A stretch of DNA of 64,000 nt from Bacillota bacterium (GTDB lineage: Bacteria > Bacillota > Clostridia > Acetivibrionales > Acetivibrionaceae). Of this stretch, positions 1 through 8,586 are shown in pieces. Below the pieces are notes generated by a model. It did not search any database, was not told the DNA's origin, and was given only the letters and a program-made list of their open reading frames with translations. The stretch is from contig JAEWSG010000142.1 in NCBI GenBank assembly GCA_023398495.1, positions 62,001-126,000 on the forward strand, written 5' to 3'. The position numbers were made by a program, and so were the translations under genes. The first letter of the stretch is position 1. Every line of letters starts with the position of its first letter.

Positions 1-1493
1 CCTGTTTTGTTATTTATAGCTTTTACAACTAATTTGTTTACAATGGTATTGCCTGCATTTTCAGGGATTTTCAAAGGCGAAATTTTTATACTACTGGACT
101 TATCCCCGTCTTTTATAAACTCAACTTTATTTATTCCTATTTCCAAAACCTCGGCTATACTGTATTCATAATCCCAGTTGCCCTCGTCCCAGGATAATAT
201 CCTTGCCTTTATCTGAGGATGTGAATCGGCCCTATCTGCAATTACAATTGTTTTAGGGTCTATAACAAGTCTGTTTTCCGGTTTTTCAAGCTTAAAGTGT
301 ACTAGTTTATTAGAAGGCTGTACCTTTGAGGCAGCAGAAACACTTATGGGAATTTGAAGCGGTAGCTGTAAACCAACATCTTCTTTATAAGTTGAATATA
401 GATAAAACCTTCTCCATTCATCCCATTCACTAGCATCCTCAGCTTCTATAAATATGTACTTAGCTCCAGGCCCCTGTGGTTTTACCTTAATAGATGCCAT
501 TGCTGCTCTTAGCTCACCTTCATTCGGTGCATTTCCATCTGCTGACTGCACGCGTATCCCGGCAAATAGCACAACCGCAGTATTGCTGTCTCCTGCTACT
601 ATTGACTTGTCCTGAATTTCTGCTTCAAGAATTAAAGTTCCATTGCCATCTTCTTTCGCCTCATCTTCTTCCATCGAATTATCCCCTACATCCTGTTCTA
701 GAGTATTGAGTGTATTGGCACCAACATTCGTACCCAAGGTACTTAGTGATGATGAAATACCAAGCATGAGAAACATTAGCGCAAAAACTCCAACTCCTGG
801 AATAAGGCTCAAAACTAATGGGTTATCAATACCAAAAAATACCCCAGAGGCATCATAATTTAGACCTATATTATATAATATTCCATACATCTGATCTTCT
901 GAAACAAGCCAACCCTCTCCCCAATTAATATAGTTCGGGAGTTCCCAATCACCATATTTTAACACTTCGGCTTTTTTTCTTTCCTCAAAATCAGCCATTT
1001 TTATGTCCGCTTCTTCTTTTGAAATGCCCTTTACTCTATTTTTTTCACAATAGGCAATAAATTCACTGCCTATTTTAATGTTCCATCTGTAATGATAAAT
1101 ACTATTCAAGTATCGCTCGACACGTACATCACCTGAATAATCTTCTATAGAATTCAATTCTCCAAAAAGGCGTTTTCCATCTTCATTTAAAGAACTAAGA
1201 CCCGTGTCTTTGTAGTTTTCCAGTAGTTTTATGGCTTTTGTCCAATATTCTACTACATCAACATAATTGATATGTGGATTGTTAACAATGTCCATATTGT
1301 TTTCTATTAGACTGTCAATGTTTGATTGTTTATAAACAATTGCAAGTTCAAGTTCCGAAACCTTTCTTTTAAGAAATTCGATTTTTTCGTCATACTTATT
1401 TTGATATTCCCTGTATTTTTTTGAATCTGCATATATATTCGATGGTAGAAAAATAATCAATATTGTTATCAATAAAAAAATTCGTCTTTTCAC
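1..1493 (-). CDS. Secreted or membrane-anchored protein of unknown function, 3' end missing at window edge
   Basis: Open minus-strand frame running off the left edge, so the C terminus is not seen. The N terminus is a good signal peptide (VKRRIFLLITILIIFLP then SNIYA). It is followed by a charged, probably coiled-coil region of about 30 residues, a soluble segment with many aromatic residues, one hydrophobic stretch near residue 260 (LIPGVGVFALMFLML), a low-complexity acidic linker, and a region that looks beta-rich. I do not recognise the family. Two starts are possible: ATG at 1502 with no spaced ribosome binding site, or GTG at 1493 with GGGAG nine bases upstream. I prefer GTG because the signal peptide then begins with the usual positive residues. 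An in-frame stop lies just upstream of both. The ORF itself is clear; its function is unknown. Confidence 0.7.
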   Translation of the reverse strand, partial: MKRRIFLLITILIIFLPSNIYADSKKYREYQNKYDEKIEFLKRKVSELELAIVYKQSNIDSLIENNMDIVNNPHINYVDVVEYWTKAIKLLENYKDTGLSSLNEDGKRLFGELNSIEDYSGDVRVERYLNSIYHYRWNIKIGSEFIAYCEKNRVKGISKEEADIKMADFEERKKAEVLKYGDWELPNYINWGEGWLVSEDQMYGILYNIGLNYDASGVFFGIDNPLVLSLIPGVGVFALMFLMLGISSSLSTLGTNVGANTLNTLEQDVGDNSMEEDEAKEDGNGTLILEAEIQDKSIVAGDSNTAVVLFAGIRVQSADGNAPNEGELRAAMASIKVKPQGPGAKYIFIEAEDASEWDEWRRFYLYSTYKEDVGLQLPLQIPISVSAASKVQPSNKLVHFKLEKPENRLVIDPKTIVIADRADSHPQIKARILSWDEGNWDYEYSIAEVLEIGINKVEFIKDGDKSSSIKISPLKIPENAGNTIVNKLVVKAINNKT

Positions 1494-1643
1494 AGAAGGC
1501 ATCTCCCATCTCAGATTTTTTCCATATTAAACTTTATAAAGATCTTACATTAAGAATTATGTGTTCAATGGATCAAGGTACATGATTTCGTAAAATTAGA
1601 AATCGTAATAAAAATGATTTTAACAAAATATGTAGCTGAGAAT

Positions 1644-2390
1644 TCACAGTGTATTATTTACACCGATTCTGAATTTTTTCAATCGAATTACTACCATTAA
1701 TGAAAATAAGATCAGAAAAACTATCTGAACGAATATTCCCTGTTTGAACATAACCAATATACTATAAAGACCAAAACCCAATGAAAATCCCTCTACTAAA
1801 TGTAACCCTTTTTTTATCTCAAATTCTTTCTTTTTTTTAATAATTTTTTTAAGCTGACTCCCTGCAAATCTTGCTATAAAAATCAAACTGCTCTTATTGT
1901 TGAAGGCTGCAGAAGTTATAAATGACAGAAATAATGCCGCACTAAAGATAGCATTACCCATCAGCATTGAAAAAAGAAGAGCTATGAATGCACCAATAAG
2001 AAAAGGTATATTTTTATAATTCCTTTTTATATTCAGAATAGGCCCAATGGAGGATGTACACCCCTTTAACATCTTTCCCAAACCATAAATTTTTGTCTTT
2101 TGAAACAACGATAAAAATAAGCCTGATAACGCCGCCCAGAGAATACTTCCTTTTAAAATATTCCCTGGTCTAACCATTAAAGAAGACAAAAATGAATTAT
2201 CTTGAAGGTTCATCTTGTCGCCAATAGAAACAAGAAGTAGATTGATTAAAAAAACTATTCCAGAGATAAACAGTGATTTCACAAAATTTTTAGAAAGGTT
2301 TTTCCTAAAACCATTTGCTGCAATGTAAAGCAACTTGAAAATAGAATCTGGAAACTGATCTGTGGTGTTTGAAGCTTTATGAGATATCAT
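1644..2390 (-). CDS. Polytopic membrane protein of unknown function (248 aa)
   Basis: The protein has about five or six hydrophobic segments (for example around residues 40-57, 83-95, 130-160, 200-213 and 217-235) separated by Lys/Arg-rich loops, with a basic stretch KKIIKKKKEFEIKKG before the last pair. It is therefore an integral membrane protein with a cytoplasmic basic loop. The start is supported by GGAGGTGAAGG five bases upstream of the ATG. It lies upstream of, and on the same strand as, the secreted protein that runs off the left edge, separated by about 150 bases, so the two may be co-transcribed. I do not recognise the family and see no catalytic motif. It points away from the radical SAM operon, with a gap of 330 bp between them. 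Confidence 0.75.
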   Translation of the reverse strand: MISHKASNTTDQFPDSIFKLLYIAANGFRKNLSKNFVKSLFISGIVFLINLLLVSIGDKMNLQDNSFLSSLMVRPGNILKGSILWAALSGLFLSLFQKTKIYGLGKMLKGCTSSIGPILNIKRNYKNIPFLIGAFIALLFSMLMGNAIFSAALFLSFITSAAFNNKSSLIFIARFAGSQLKKIIKKKKEFEIKKGLHLVEGFSLGFGLYSILVMFKQGIFVQIVFLILFSLMVVIRLKKFRIGVNNTL

Positions 2391-2653
2391 CCTTCACCTC
2401 CAGCAGGTATTTCAAACTCTTTGTACATAACCTTGTAAAAAGTTCCATTACTTGATTTATCGTAAAATATATTTCTATTCATAATACCTTTTTTCAATAA
2501 TTTTTAGTTCAACATGTTTTGTGACCTCATTCTGTTAACGAAAAACATAATAAAATTGTGGTCAGTGTAACAGACAGCCTACTTTCATTAATTGCTCCTA
2601 ACTCCATGGTTAATGTAAGTAGTTACATAATTATAAATACGGCAATATATATC

Positions 2654-2683
2654 TTGTAAATTACATACAAAATATGTTATTAT
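2654..2683 (+). promoter_or_regulatory. Possible sigma-A promoter for the radical SAM/GT2/BtrH-like operon
   Basis: TTGTAA at 2654-2659 and TATTAT at 2678-2683 are separated by 18 bases and lie about 40 bases upstream of the first gene of the plus-strand operon. The rest of the divergent gap (2391-2720) is AT-rich and I see nothing else in it. The match is modest, and AT-rich DNA gives such matches often. Confidence 0.3.
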
Positions 2684-2720
2684 TTTTTTATCCTTCAATA
2701 TAATGGCTAGGAGATAACAT

Positions 2721-3602
2721 ATGTTTAATGACAAAAATATTTTTCCAAAATATATTGAGTTTCAAACACATTCCTATTGCAATTCCAAATGTCTTTATTG
2801 CCCCTATGAAAGCTTGTCTAAGACAGTTTCTAATGGACTAATTGAAGATAATCTTTTTGAAAAAATTATAGAAGAGTCTAGCAAACATAAGATGGAGAGA
2901 ATGATTCCGTATCTAAACAATGAACCACTTATGGACAAAAAATATATTGATAGAATTGAAATTATAAGAAAATATATGCCTGAAGTTTTTATTGAAATAG
3001 CTACGAATGCTGAGTTATTAACTAAAGAAATTGGTGAAAGGTTATTTGATCTGAATGTAAATGAAATCAGATTAAGTGTACATGGCTTGTATAGAGAAAC
3101 CTACAATAAATTAATGAAGGGCTTAAATTATGATACCGTTTATTCAAATATAGAGACACTTTTAAATACCAGAGAAAAAAAGGGTCAGAAAACCAAATTA
3201 GCAATTGTAATCCTTAGAGCCAAAATAATCAGCGACGAGGAAAACTCACAAATTAAAGAATTCTGGAATAAACGAAACGTAAGTGTATACGAGTTTGAAG
3301 TCCATGATAGGGCTGGCAGTATCGAGAATACATATGAACAATTTTCTGACCAAGTATTAAAAAACGAACTCAAAGGCTGCTCTTTCAAACGACAACATGA
3401 AAGAATGCATATTCTCTATAACGGAGATGTGATCTGTTGCTGTCAGGACTGGAAAAGAGAATTAATACTCGGGAATGTTAAAGAGCAATCGCTTTATGAA
3501 ATCTGGAATGGAGAAAAGTATAAGTTATTCAGAGAGCATCTATCTGGAGTAAGACCTTCACCAGAAGGATTTATTTGCAAAAGGTGTTCGGTAGCTTTTT
3601 AG
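2721..3602 (+). CDS. Radical SAM/SPASM-type enzyme
   Basis: A radical SAM protein of 293 aa. The CxxxCxxC motif that binds the [4Fe-4S] cluster and AdoMet is CNSKCLYC at about residues 20-27. The C-terminal region carries further cysteines (ELKGCSFKRQ, ICCCQDWKRE, FICKRCSVAF) in the pattern of a SPASM/twitch domain, which holds auxiliary iron-sulfur clusters in peptide- and sugar-modifying enzymes. An AGGAG site lies eight bases before the ATG. It is the first gene of the operon with a GT2 glycosyltransferase and two BtrH-like proteins, so I infer that it modifies a small molecule or peptide linked to the adjacent NRPS/PKS product. The substrate cannot be read from the sequence. Confidence 0.85.
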   Translation: MFNDKNIFPKYIEFQTHSYCNSKCLYCPYESLSKTVSNGLIEDNLFEKIIEESSKHKMERMIPYLNNEPLMDKKYIDRIEIIRKYMPEVFIEIATNAELLTKEIGERLFDLNVNEIRLSVHGLYRETYNKLMKGLNYDTVYSNIETLLNTREKKGQKTKLAIVILRAKIISDEENSQIKEFWNKRNVSVYEFEVHDRAGSIENTYEQFSDQVLKNELKGCSFKRQHERMHILYNGDVICCCQDWKRELILGNVKEQSLYEIWNGEKYKLFREHLSGVRPSPEGFICKRCSVAF

Positions 3603-3638
3603 CCAAAATTTGAGCATAGAATTACAATTACACAACAG

Positions 3639-4733
3639 ATGAAAGGGGTGTTGGTCATATATTTTAGTATTGTGATTCCTGTTTATAATAGGTGTGAGCT
3701 TTTAATGAATACACTTGAAGCATTAAACTACCAGCAAGATTATACTACAAATGACTATGAGGTTATAGTAGTAGATGACGGATCTGATGAAAGCATTTTT
3801 AACAATATACATTCAGTAAATAAAAATTATAGTCTAAAATATCTTTTCTTGCCAAGATGCAGTCAATCGTGTGTAGCTAGAGCTAGAAACTATGGATGGA
3901 AAATAGCTAACGGAGAAATAATTGTTTTTATAGATAGCGACATAATTGTAAAAAATGACTTTCTAAAGGAAGTGGGAAGAAGTTACCAAATCAATCATGA
4001 TTTGTTGGTCATTGGAACGAGAATTATGTTGGACAAAAAAGTAAACTTTGAAGAGATAGGCAACAGGTCCATTTTCGAGAAACACGAAAACTCTGTGTCT
4101 TTACCTGCCCTTCGGGAATTTAGATACGAAGTTTTTGATGATTACTCATATAATTTTGCCTCCATCAGATACCCCTGGCTTTTGGTTTTCGGTTGTAATA
4201 TGATAATTCCTAAAAAATGGCTAGAAAAAACAGGTGGATTTGACGAGAAATTTATACATTGGGGACAGGAGGACAATGAATTAGCTTATAGGTTGCATAT
4301 TGAAGGCGTAAAAATAGTAATCAACAGCAAGCTTGAAGTTCTCCACCAGTTTCATGGAAGAGCCGGCAATGTGGAACATATCTATTTTGAAGGGGTTAAA
4401 AGAAATATAGATTATTTACTGAGTAAACATAAGACTTTTATAGACCTCCCTACTGACAAGGTTTATTCACTATTTAAAGGAGAATTATTTTTCGACTATC
4501 GTTTAGTTCAGGAAGAGCCGGAACATCATCTGATTTATAAAGTATTTAATATGGAAGATGTCACATTAGTAAAAGAGAGTATATTAAATTTGGCTAATAC
4601 AAGCGGATATGAGGTAATTGTAGAGGATTATTTAGAGATCTCAGACCTTGATATCTGGCTTCAATTAATTGATTTAGCCGGGAGTACTGTAAAGTACTAC
4701 CCTGTTTCAATGAAATTAAGGAGTGAATTTTAG
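3639..4733 (+). CDS. Family 2 glycosyltransferase with C-terminal galactosyltransferase-like region
   Basis: The N-terminal GT-A fold shows FSIVIPVYNR, VIVVDDGSDE and the metal-binding DxD as IDSDIIV near residue 107. The later segment HWGQEDNELAYRLH near residue 208 matches the GxxxED(xD) acceptor-side motif of GT2 proteins with a glyco_transf_7C region. The last 110 residues are not typical of GT2 and may bind the acceptor. The enzyme would transfer a sugar from a nucleotide sugar in the cytoplasm. The exact start is uncertain: the ATG at 3639 has no clear ribosome binding site, and AAAGGGGTG just downstream may serve a slightly later non-ATG start. Its stop overlaps the GTG start of the next gene by one base, which suggests translational coupling. 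Confidence 0.82.
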   Translation: MKGVLVIYFSIVIPVYNRCELLMNTLEALNYQQDYTTNDYEVIVVDDGSDESIFNNIHSVNKNYSLKYLFLPRCSQSCVARARNYGWKIANGEIIVFIDSDIIVKNDFLKEVGRSYQINHDLLVIGTRIMLDKKVNFEEIGNRSIFEKHENSVSLPALREFRYEVFDDYSYNFASIRYPWLLVFGCNMIIPKKWLEKTGGFDEKFIHWGQEDNELAYRLHIEGVKIVINSKLEVLHQFHGRAGNVEHIYFEGVKRNIDYLLSKHKTFIDLPTDKVYSLFKGELFFDYRLVQEEPEHHLIYKVFNMEDVTLVKESILNLANTSGYEVIVEDYLEISDLDIWLQLIDLAGSTVKYYPVSMKLRSEF

Positions 4734-5335
4734 TGGCTGATTTTCTAATGGTTGATCTCAAAAACTCATTCAATCATAAACTTTTTGGGACATATGATGG
4801 TGACTTTTGGGATTATGAAAAAATGATGATAGATCAATACAATTTATTAAATATCGGGGCTACAACCCATATGATACACCCGGATTTACTACCGGCTTCA
4901 TCAGAGTGTATAAATATAAATGGAATACCTTTTACTTTTCCTGACAAATCAATAAACCTTTACGACAATATTTCTTGTGAGAATCAATTAATTTCAATCG
5001 TTGAGGGTAAATTTCAAGCACTTCACCTTTTAGGAATGAGTGAATGGGGTAACATTTGTGAGAGTATTAGGTTAAATTATTCTGATAATAACAGTGAAAG
5101 CATTGATATTGCCTTCAGAGATTGGAACCCTATTGGTAATACATCTTGGAAGTATGATGAGATGCAAGCTCAATGTAGTTCCGCTTTTAGTGTTGAAGAT
5201 AATATAGGCATAAAAAAGCACTTTTATCTTCATTCCCTAAGCATATTATCAAAAGATAAATTTCTGAATTCTATAGAGCTTCCTTTCAATCCAAGTATAC
5301 ATATTTTGGCAATATCACTTACTATTTCTATATAA
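4733..5335 (+). CDS. Hypothetical beta-sandwich-like protein (200 aa)
   Basis: The GTG start shares one base with the stop of the glycosyltransferase gene. The protein has no signal peptide or membrane segment. Its pattern (VDLKNSFNHKLFG, then INGIPFTFPD, LLGMSEWG, an alternating beta region and FRDWNP) recalls the small jelly-roll domains attached to glycoside hydrolases and sugar-binding proteins. This is a resemblance of pattern only. It probably binds or processes a sugar-containing intermediate together with the glycosyltransferase upstream. The C terminus after about residue 170 reads as ordinary beta strands. No catalytic residues could be assigned. Confidence 0.65.
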   Translation: MADFLMVDLKNSFNHKLFGTYDGDFWDYEKMMIDQYNLLNIGATTHMIHPDLLPASSECININGIPFTFPDKSINLYDNISCENQLISIVEGKFQALHLLGMSEWGNICESIRLNYSDNNSESIDIAFRDWNPIGNTSWKYDEMQAQCSSAFSVEDNIGIKKHFYLHSLSILSKDKFLNSIELPFNPSIHILAISLTISI

Positions 5336-5477
5336 ATCACGAAAATGATTATACATAAGAAAATTTGAATTTCGTGATATTGTATTAAGGAAATTGGAGT
5401 GCGATCTAAAATCTCTATCGCATTCAATAAAATGGTGAAGTTTAGAATGACACTTTTTAAAGGGGGGTTTTTACAAC

Positions 5478-6503
5478 ATGTCCAAGAGAGAGATAAGCAA
5501 TATTGAACCTTTCAATGATATTTGGTTTAATGGCAACCTACCTAATTGCTTATATAGTGCTTTGTTCCCGATTGTTAATCATTATGTCGGAAGCCTTGAC
5601 CCCTTTTTGCTTAATGGGGTTTATTTGTATGAATATAGCAACAACGAAGGTAATACCAGTATAGACTTAAAACTTCAGGAGTTTATAGATGTTTTCAAGC
5701 TTTGTTCTACTTTAGGGATACATGTAAAACCAAAGCTTATAAGTACTGATATAATTAATGATATAATTGCAAGTGTTGATAACATGAACCCAGTAATTAT
5801 TTTTATTGACTGTTTCTATGAATCCATACGAAAAGACACATATCAAAAAATACATTGGAGTCATGCTCTTCTTATCTACGGATATGATAGTCAAAAAGAA
5901 ATATTTAATGTCTTGGAACACGATTATAATGAAAACTTGACCTATTTAAAACGTGAGATCTCTTTTTCAGATATTTTTTCATCTTATAAAGGCTATTTAG
6001 AAAACTTTGGCAGTCTTAACAATTATACTTTCATAGAATTTTCAAAATGCTTTGAAGATAGCCAGAAAAGCTATGGTACGGAAAAACACGTTACTAGCTT
6101 TATAGACAATATACTATTAAAAAAAGAGGAGATAATAAACTCCTTGGATTATATTAAAAAGTTTACTGAAGATATTCACCCTTTGCTTTTGTCAGAATCC
6201 ATTTCACAAACTGATATGGACAATATTATTAATGGTTTTAACAATATTATTAATAACAAAAAAAGCAGTATATATATTTTTAAGAAAGTATTCGGAAATG
6301 ATCCTACAATATTAAATCATCATAATGACATAATAAACAGTTGGAATTTTATTAGATCGGTATTCCTAAAATACAGATTTTCGTCTATGCGTAGTACAAA
6401 GTATTTTGAAGCCTGTATAACAAGATTAATGCAAGTTTATGAGTTTGAGAAATCTTATCATGAATTTTATTTTCAGTTTCTGGATTCAAAAAAAAATTGT
6501 TAG
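5478..6503 (+). CDS. Stand-alone BtrH-like (papain-fold) acyltransferase
   Basis: A 341-aa protein whose first ~190 residues match the BtrH N-terminal domain. The Cys of LPNCLYSALFP (near residue 23), the His of IHWSHALLIYGYD (near 130) and an acidic residue in FNVLEHD form a papain/C39-like catalytic triad. BtrH of butirosin biosynthesis moves an acyl chain from a carrier protein to an aminoglycoside. The protein closely parallels the C-terminal domain of the PKS at 8587-14277 (same order, including FIDCFYESIRKDTY and the H-x2-H-x-LLIYG block). The second half is alpha-helical with no motif I know. AGGGGGG lies about 12 bases before the ATG. I infer an acyltransferase or hydrolase acting on the assembly-line product. 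Confidence 0.75.
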   Translation: MSKREISNIEPFNDIWFNGNLPNCLYSALFPIVNHYVGSLDPFLLNGVYLYEYSNNEGNTSIDLKLQEFIDVFKLCSTLGIHVKPKLISTDIINDIIASVDNMNPVIIFIDCFYESIRKDTYQKIHWSHALLIYGYDSQKEIFNVLEHDYNENLTYLKREISFSDIFSSYKGYLENFGSLNNYTFIEFSKCFEDSQKSYGTEKHVTSFIDNILLKKEEIINSLDYIKKFTEDIHPLLLSESISQTDMDNIINGFNNIINNKKSSIYIFKKVFGNDPTILNHHNDIINSWNFIRSVFLKYRFSSMRSTKYFEACITRLMQVYEFEKSYHEFYFQFLDSKKNC

Positions 6504-6523
6504 TTCAGGAGGTATTATATATT

Positions 6524-7606
6524 ATGGAGAAAATTTTACCTATTAATTTAAACACAAATATCACTACAGAGTGTTGGACTTTTCATAAGCTAGCAGCAAT
6601 ACTTTCTGATGCCAAATATAGACCTTGGTATTTAGAGAAATTCATCAACCTGACAATAGTAGAAGACTTTCGCACTATGTATTACCCGCAGGATACCCCG
6701 GAGCACTATTCAATTTTTGACGAAGTAATTGAATTCAAGTATTTTAGTACAAAAGATCAAATTGTTTCACAAGTAATTGAAGCAATAAATGAAAACGGTT
6801 ATGTATTAATTGATACCGATTATTATTATATGCCTCATAGTGCAGAGTATCAAAAATCTCATTATACTCATTTAATTATTATTTACGGCTATGATAACAG
6901 TTCACAGGCATTCCATATTGTAGATTTAGATAAAAGCTATTCCTGGAAAAAGTTTAAATGCCCATTTAGTCAAATTGAGGAAGCCTTCTACTCCCGGTGT
7001 GACTTATTAGTCTCAAATAAAAGTAAAGACTATAAATTAATGTCTGTATATCATCTGCCAGCTTCCTCCTTTTTTCTTAAGAATACATTTAGTCTTAAGC
7101 AGCCAAGAATATATAGAATTTACAATGAAATTTCAGGCTGTTTGAGCGGTCTTGAATCCAAATCCATAAAACCCACACTTTGGGATAACATTACCAAAGT
7201 CCGAAGGTCAGGTGTTTCTATTTATAAAAGTTATTGTGAGGATTTATATAATATAGTTTCTGAGGATTCAACCTTCTTAAAAAATAATTTCATACCTGTA
7301 TTAGGTTTAAAAGCTTTAACTGAATGTAAAATCGGCTTAAAGTTAAGATTGGAATACCTGGTTCATAATGGTATTATTAAATCTTTTGATTCTGTAATTG
7401 GATCTATTGACGAGATATGTGATCTTTTGGTTAAATGTCAGAGTTTGGTGACAAATTTTTCTTTAACCGATAATATTAGTTGCCTGGAGAGATCTATGGA
7501 ACTGCTAAGACAATGTCAAGAAATTGACATTAAACTGTTACAAGAAACTGCTGATATTTTATTCGATAACATTTGTGGTAAGCTGGATGATTTCTTACAC
7601 ATATAA
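6524..7606 (+). CDS. Second, divergent BtrH-like papain-fold protein
   Basis: A 360-aa paralogue of the preceding gene. The triad can still be read: Cys in TTECWTFHKLA near residue 15, His in SHYTHLIIIYGYD near 115, and Asp in FHIVDLD near 130. The C-terminal half is again helical. The start ATG at 6524 is preceded by AGGAGG, 11 bases away, which is a little long. It begins 20 bases after the upstream stop, so the two are surely co-transcribed and may form a heteromer. The substrate is unknown. It is the last gene of the plus-strand operon, followed by two hairpins. Confidence 0.68.
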   Translation: MEKILPINLNTNITTECWTFHKLAAILSDAKYRPWYLEKFINLTIVEDFRTMYYPQDTPEHYSIFDEVIEFKYFSTKDQIVSQVIEAINENGYVLIDTDYYYMPHSAEYQKSHYTHLIIIYGYDNSSQAFHIVDLDKSYSWKKFKCPFSQIEEAFYSRCDLLVSNKSKDYKLMSVYHLPASSFFLKNTFSLKQPRIYRIYNEISGCLSGLESKSIKPTLWDNITKVRRSGVSIYKSYCEDLYNIVSEDSTFLKNNFIPVLGLKALTECKIGLKLRLEYLVHNGIIKSFDSVIGSIDEICDLLVKCQSLVTNFSLTDNISCLERSMELLRQCQEIDIKLLQETADILFDNICGKLDDFLHI

Positions 7607-7642
7607 CTAAATTTGAAGAAAATATGCACCTCTAGAACAAAA

Positions 7643-7658
7643 CCGCAAAGCGGCTTTT
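7643..7658 (+). terminator. Short GC hairpin with T run, likely terminator of the plus-strand operon
   Basis: CCGC-AAA-GCGG followed by CTTTT, about 37 bases after the stop of the second BtrH-like gene. It is short but GC-rich against AT-rich flanks. Confidence 0.5.
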
Positions 7659-7768
7659 GTCACCTTGAAAGTCCATCAGGAAATTATGTCATCCGGTTCT
7701 TATATCCACTGATACTGCTACATTATAAATATCAATTAACACCATAATTTCCTTAAGATTGCAAAAAG

Positions 7769-7813
7769 AAAATCCGAGAATCTTGTTTCAACAAGTTCTC
7801 AGGATTTTCTTTA
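7769..7813. terminator. Bidirectional hairpin terminator between convergent operons
   Basis: A long imperfect inverted repeat: AAAATCC, GAGAA and CTTGTT on the left pair with AACAAG, TTCTC and GGATTTT on the right. The A run and T run at its ends would suit termination from either direction. It lies between the 3' ends of the plus-strand operon and the minus-strand NRPS/PKS operon. Confidence 0.75.
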
Positions 7814-7834
7814 ATAAGGTATGACACCTTATAG

Positions 7835-8152
7835 TTAGTCTTCGATTCTTTCTACCTTAAATGAAACCGGTCTCATTCCGTCGCTACAACATACTATCAT
7901 AACATTATCGTTTTTCATCCATTTGTCAAAAATTCCTGTTGAATAATTTCCTCCCATATTTAAAGTACTGACAACTTTATAAATGTCATTCCACGCCCAA
8001 TCACAAAAATTTTGTGGTTTCTCAAATAAATTGCAGGTAAATACTTGACCTTCTTCAAAAAATGGGCATTTAGTCACCTCTACACCTGAATATTCTTCAG
8101 CCAATTCCGTATTCAACGCCCTTTTCAATACAGTAATTTTACATTTTGACAT
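7835..8152 (-). CDS. TIGR04076-like small protein, last gene of the NRPS/PKS operon
   Basis: A 105-aa cysteine-containing protein resembling the uncharacterised TIGR04076 family: it starts with CKITVLKR, has a short CPFFEEGQ segment, an aromatic FCDWAWNDIYK block and a C-terminal VMIVCCSDGMRPVSFKVE. AAGGGGTGA lies just upstream of the ATG. It sits 46 bases after the free ACP and just before the operon terminator. No enzymatic role is established for the family. Its place in the operon suggests an accessory function in making or tolerating the product. Confidence 0.65.
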   Translation of the reverse strand: MSKCKITVLKRALNTELAEEYSGVEVTKCPFFEEGQVFTCNLFEKPQNFCDWAWNDIYKVVSTLNMGGNYSTGIFDKWMKNDNVMIVCCSDGMRPVSFKVERIED

Positions 8153-8197
8153 AAACTCACCCCTTAGAATTTTTTATTTTTCACTTACTTATTAACT

Positions 8198-8458
8198 CTA
8201 TTTTTTGTTTTTTTGAATTTCTTCGTTCAAATAATTTATAACATCCCTTAGTGTTTGGAACCTGTTAAGATTTATTTCCTCAGGGTCGAACTCTATAGCA
8301 AATTCTTCTTCCAGCACAATTGCAAATTTAACAAAGGAAATAGAATTAATCCCTACTGTCTCAAGTTTGTCATCAAGCTCAACTTTCGGATTTTCTACAA
8401 TATCCTTGATTTGTTCATAAAATATAGCCTTTACTCTTCCTACAATATCCATTTCCAT
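8198..8458 (-). CDS. Free-standing acyl carrier protein
   Basis: An 86-aa acyl carrier protein. The phosphopantetheine attachment serine is in GINSISF near residue 37, in the usual helix II position, with the acidic helix II and III surfaces typical of ACPs. AGGAGGAGG precedes the ATG. It follows the BtrH-bearing PKS by about 130 bases. In butirosin biosynthesis BtrH takes its acyl group from a discrete ACP (BtrI), so this ACP may carry a substrate or intermediate for a BtrH-like enzyme here. It could also hold the chain made with the KAS III-like protein. The identification as ACP is sure; its partner is inferred. Confidence 0.88.
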   Translation of the reverse strand: MEMDIVGRVKAIFYEQIKDIVENPKVELDDKLETVGINSISFVKFAIVLEEEFAIEFDPEEINLNRFQTLRDVINYLNEEIQKNKK

Positions 8459-8586
8459 TTAAAAGCCTCCTCCTAATTATCTGCACAAAAGACACAAATA
8501 ACCTTCTGTTATCTAGTGATAAAAACTGAAATACTTATAGTTCTTCAATTCCCTTGATTTATTATCGTGAAAATTCAATTTGTCCC

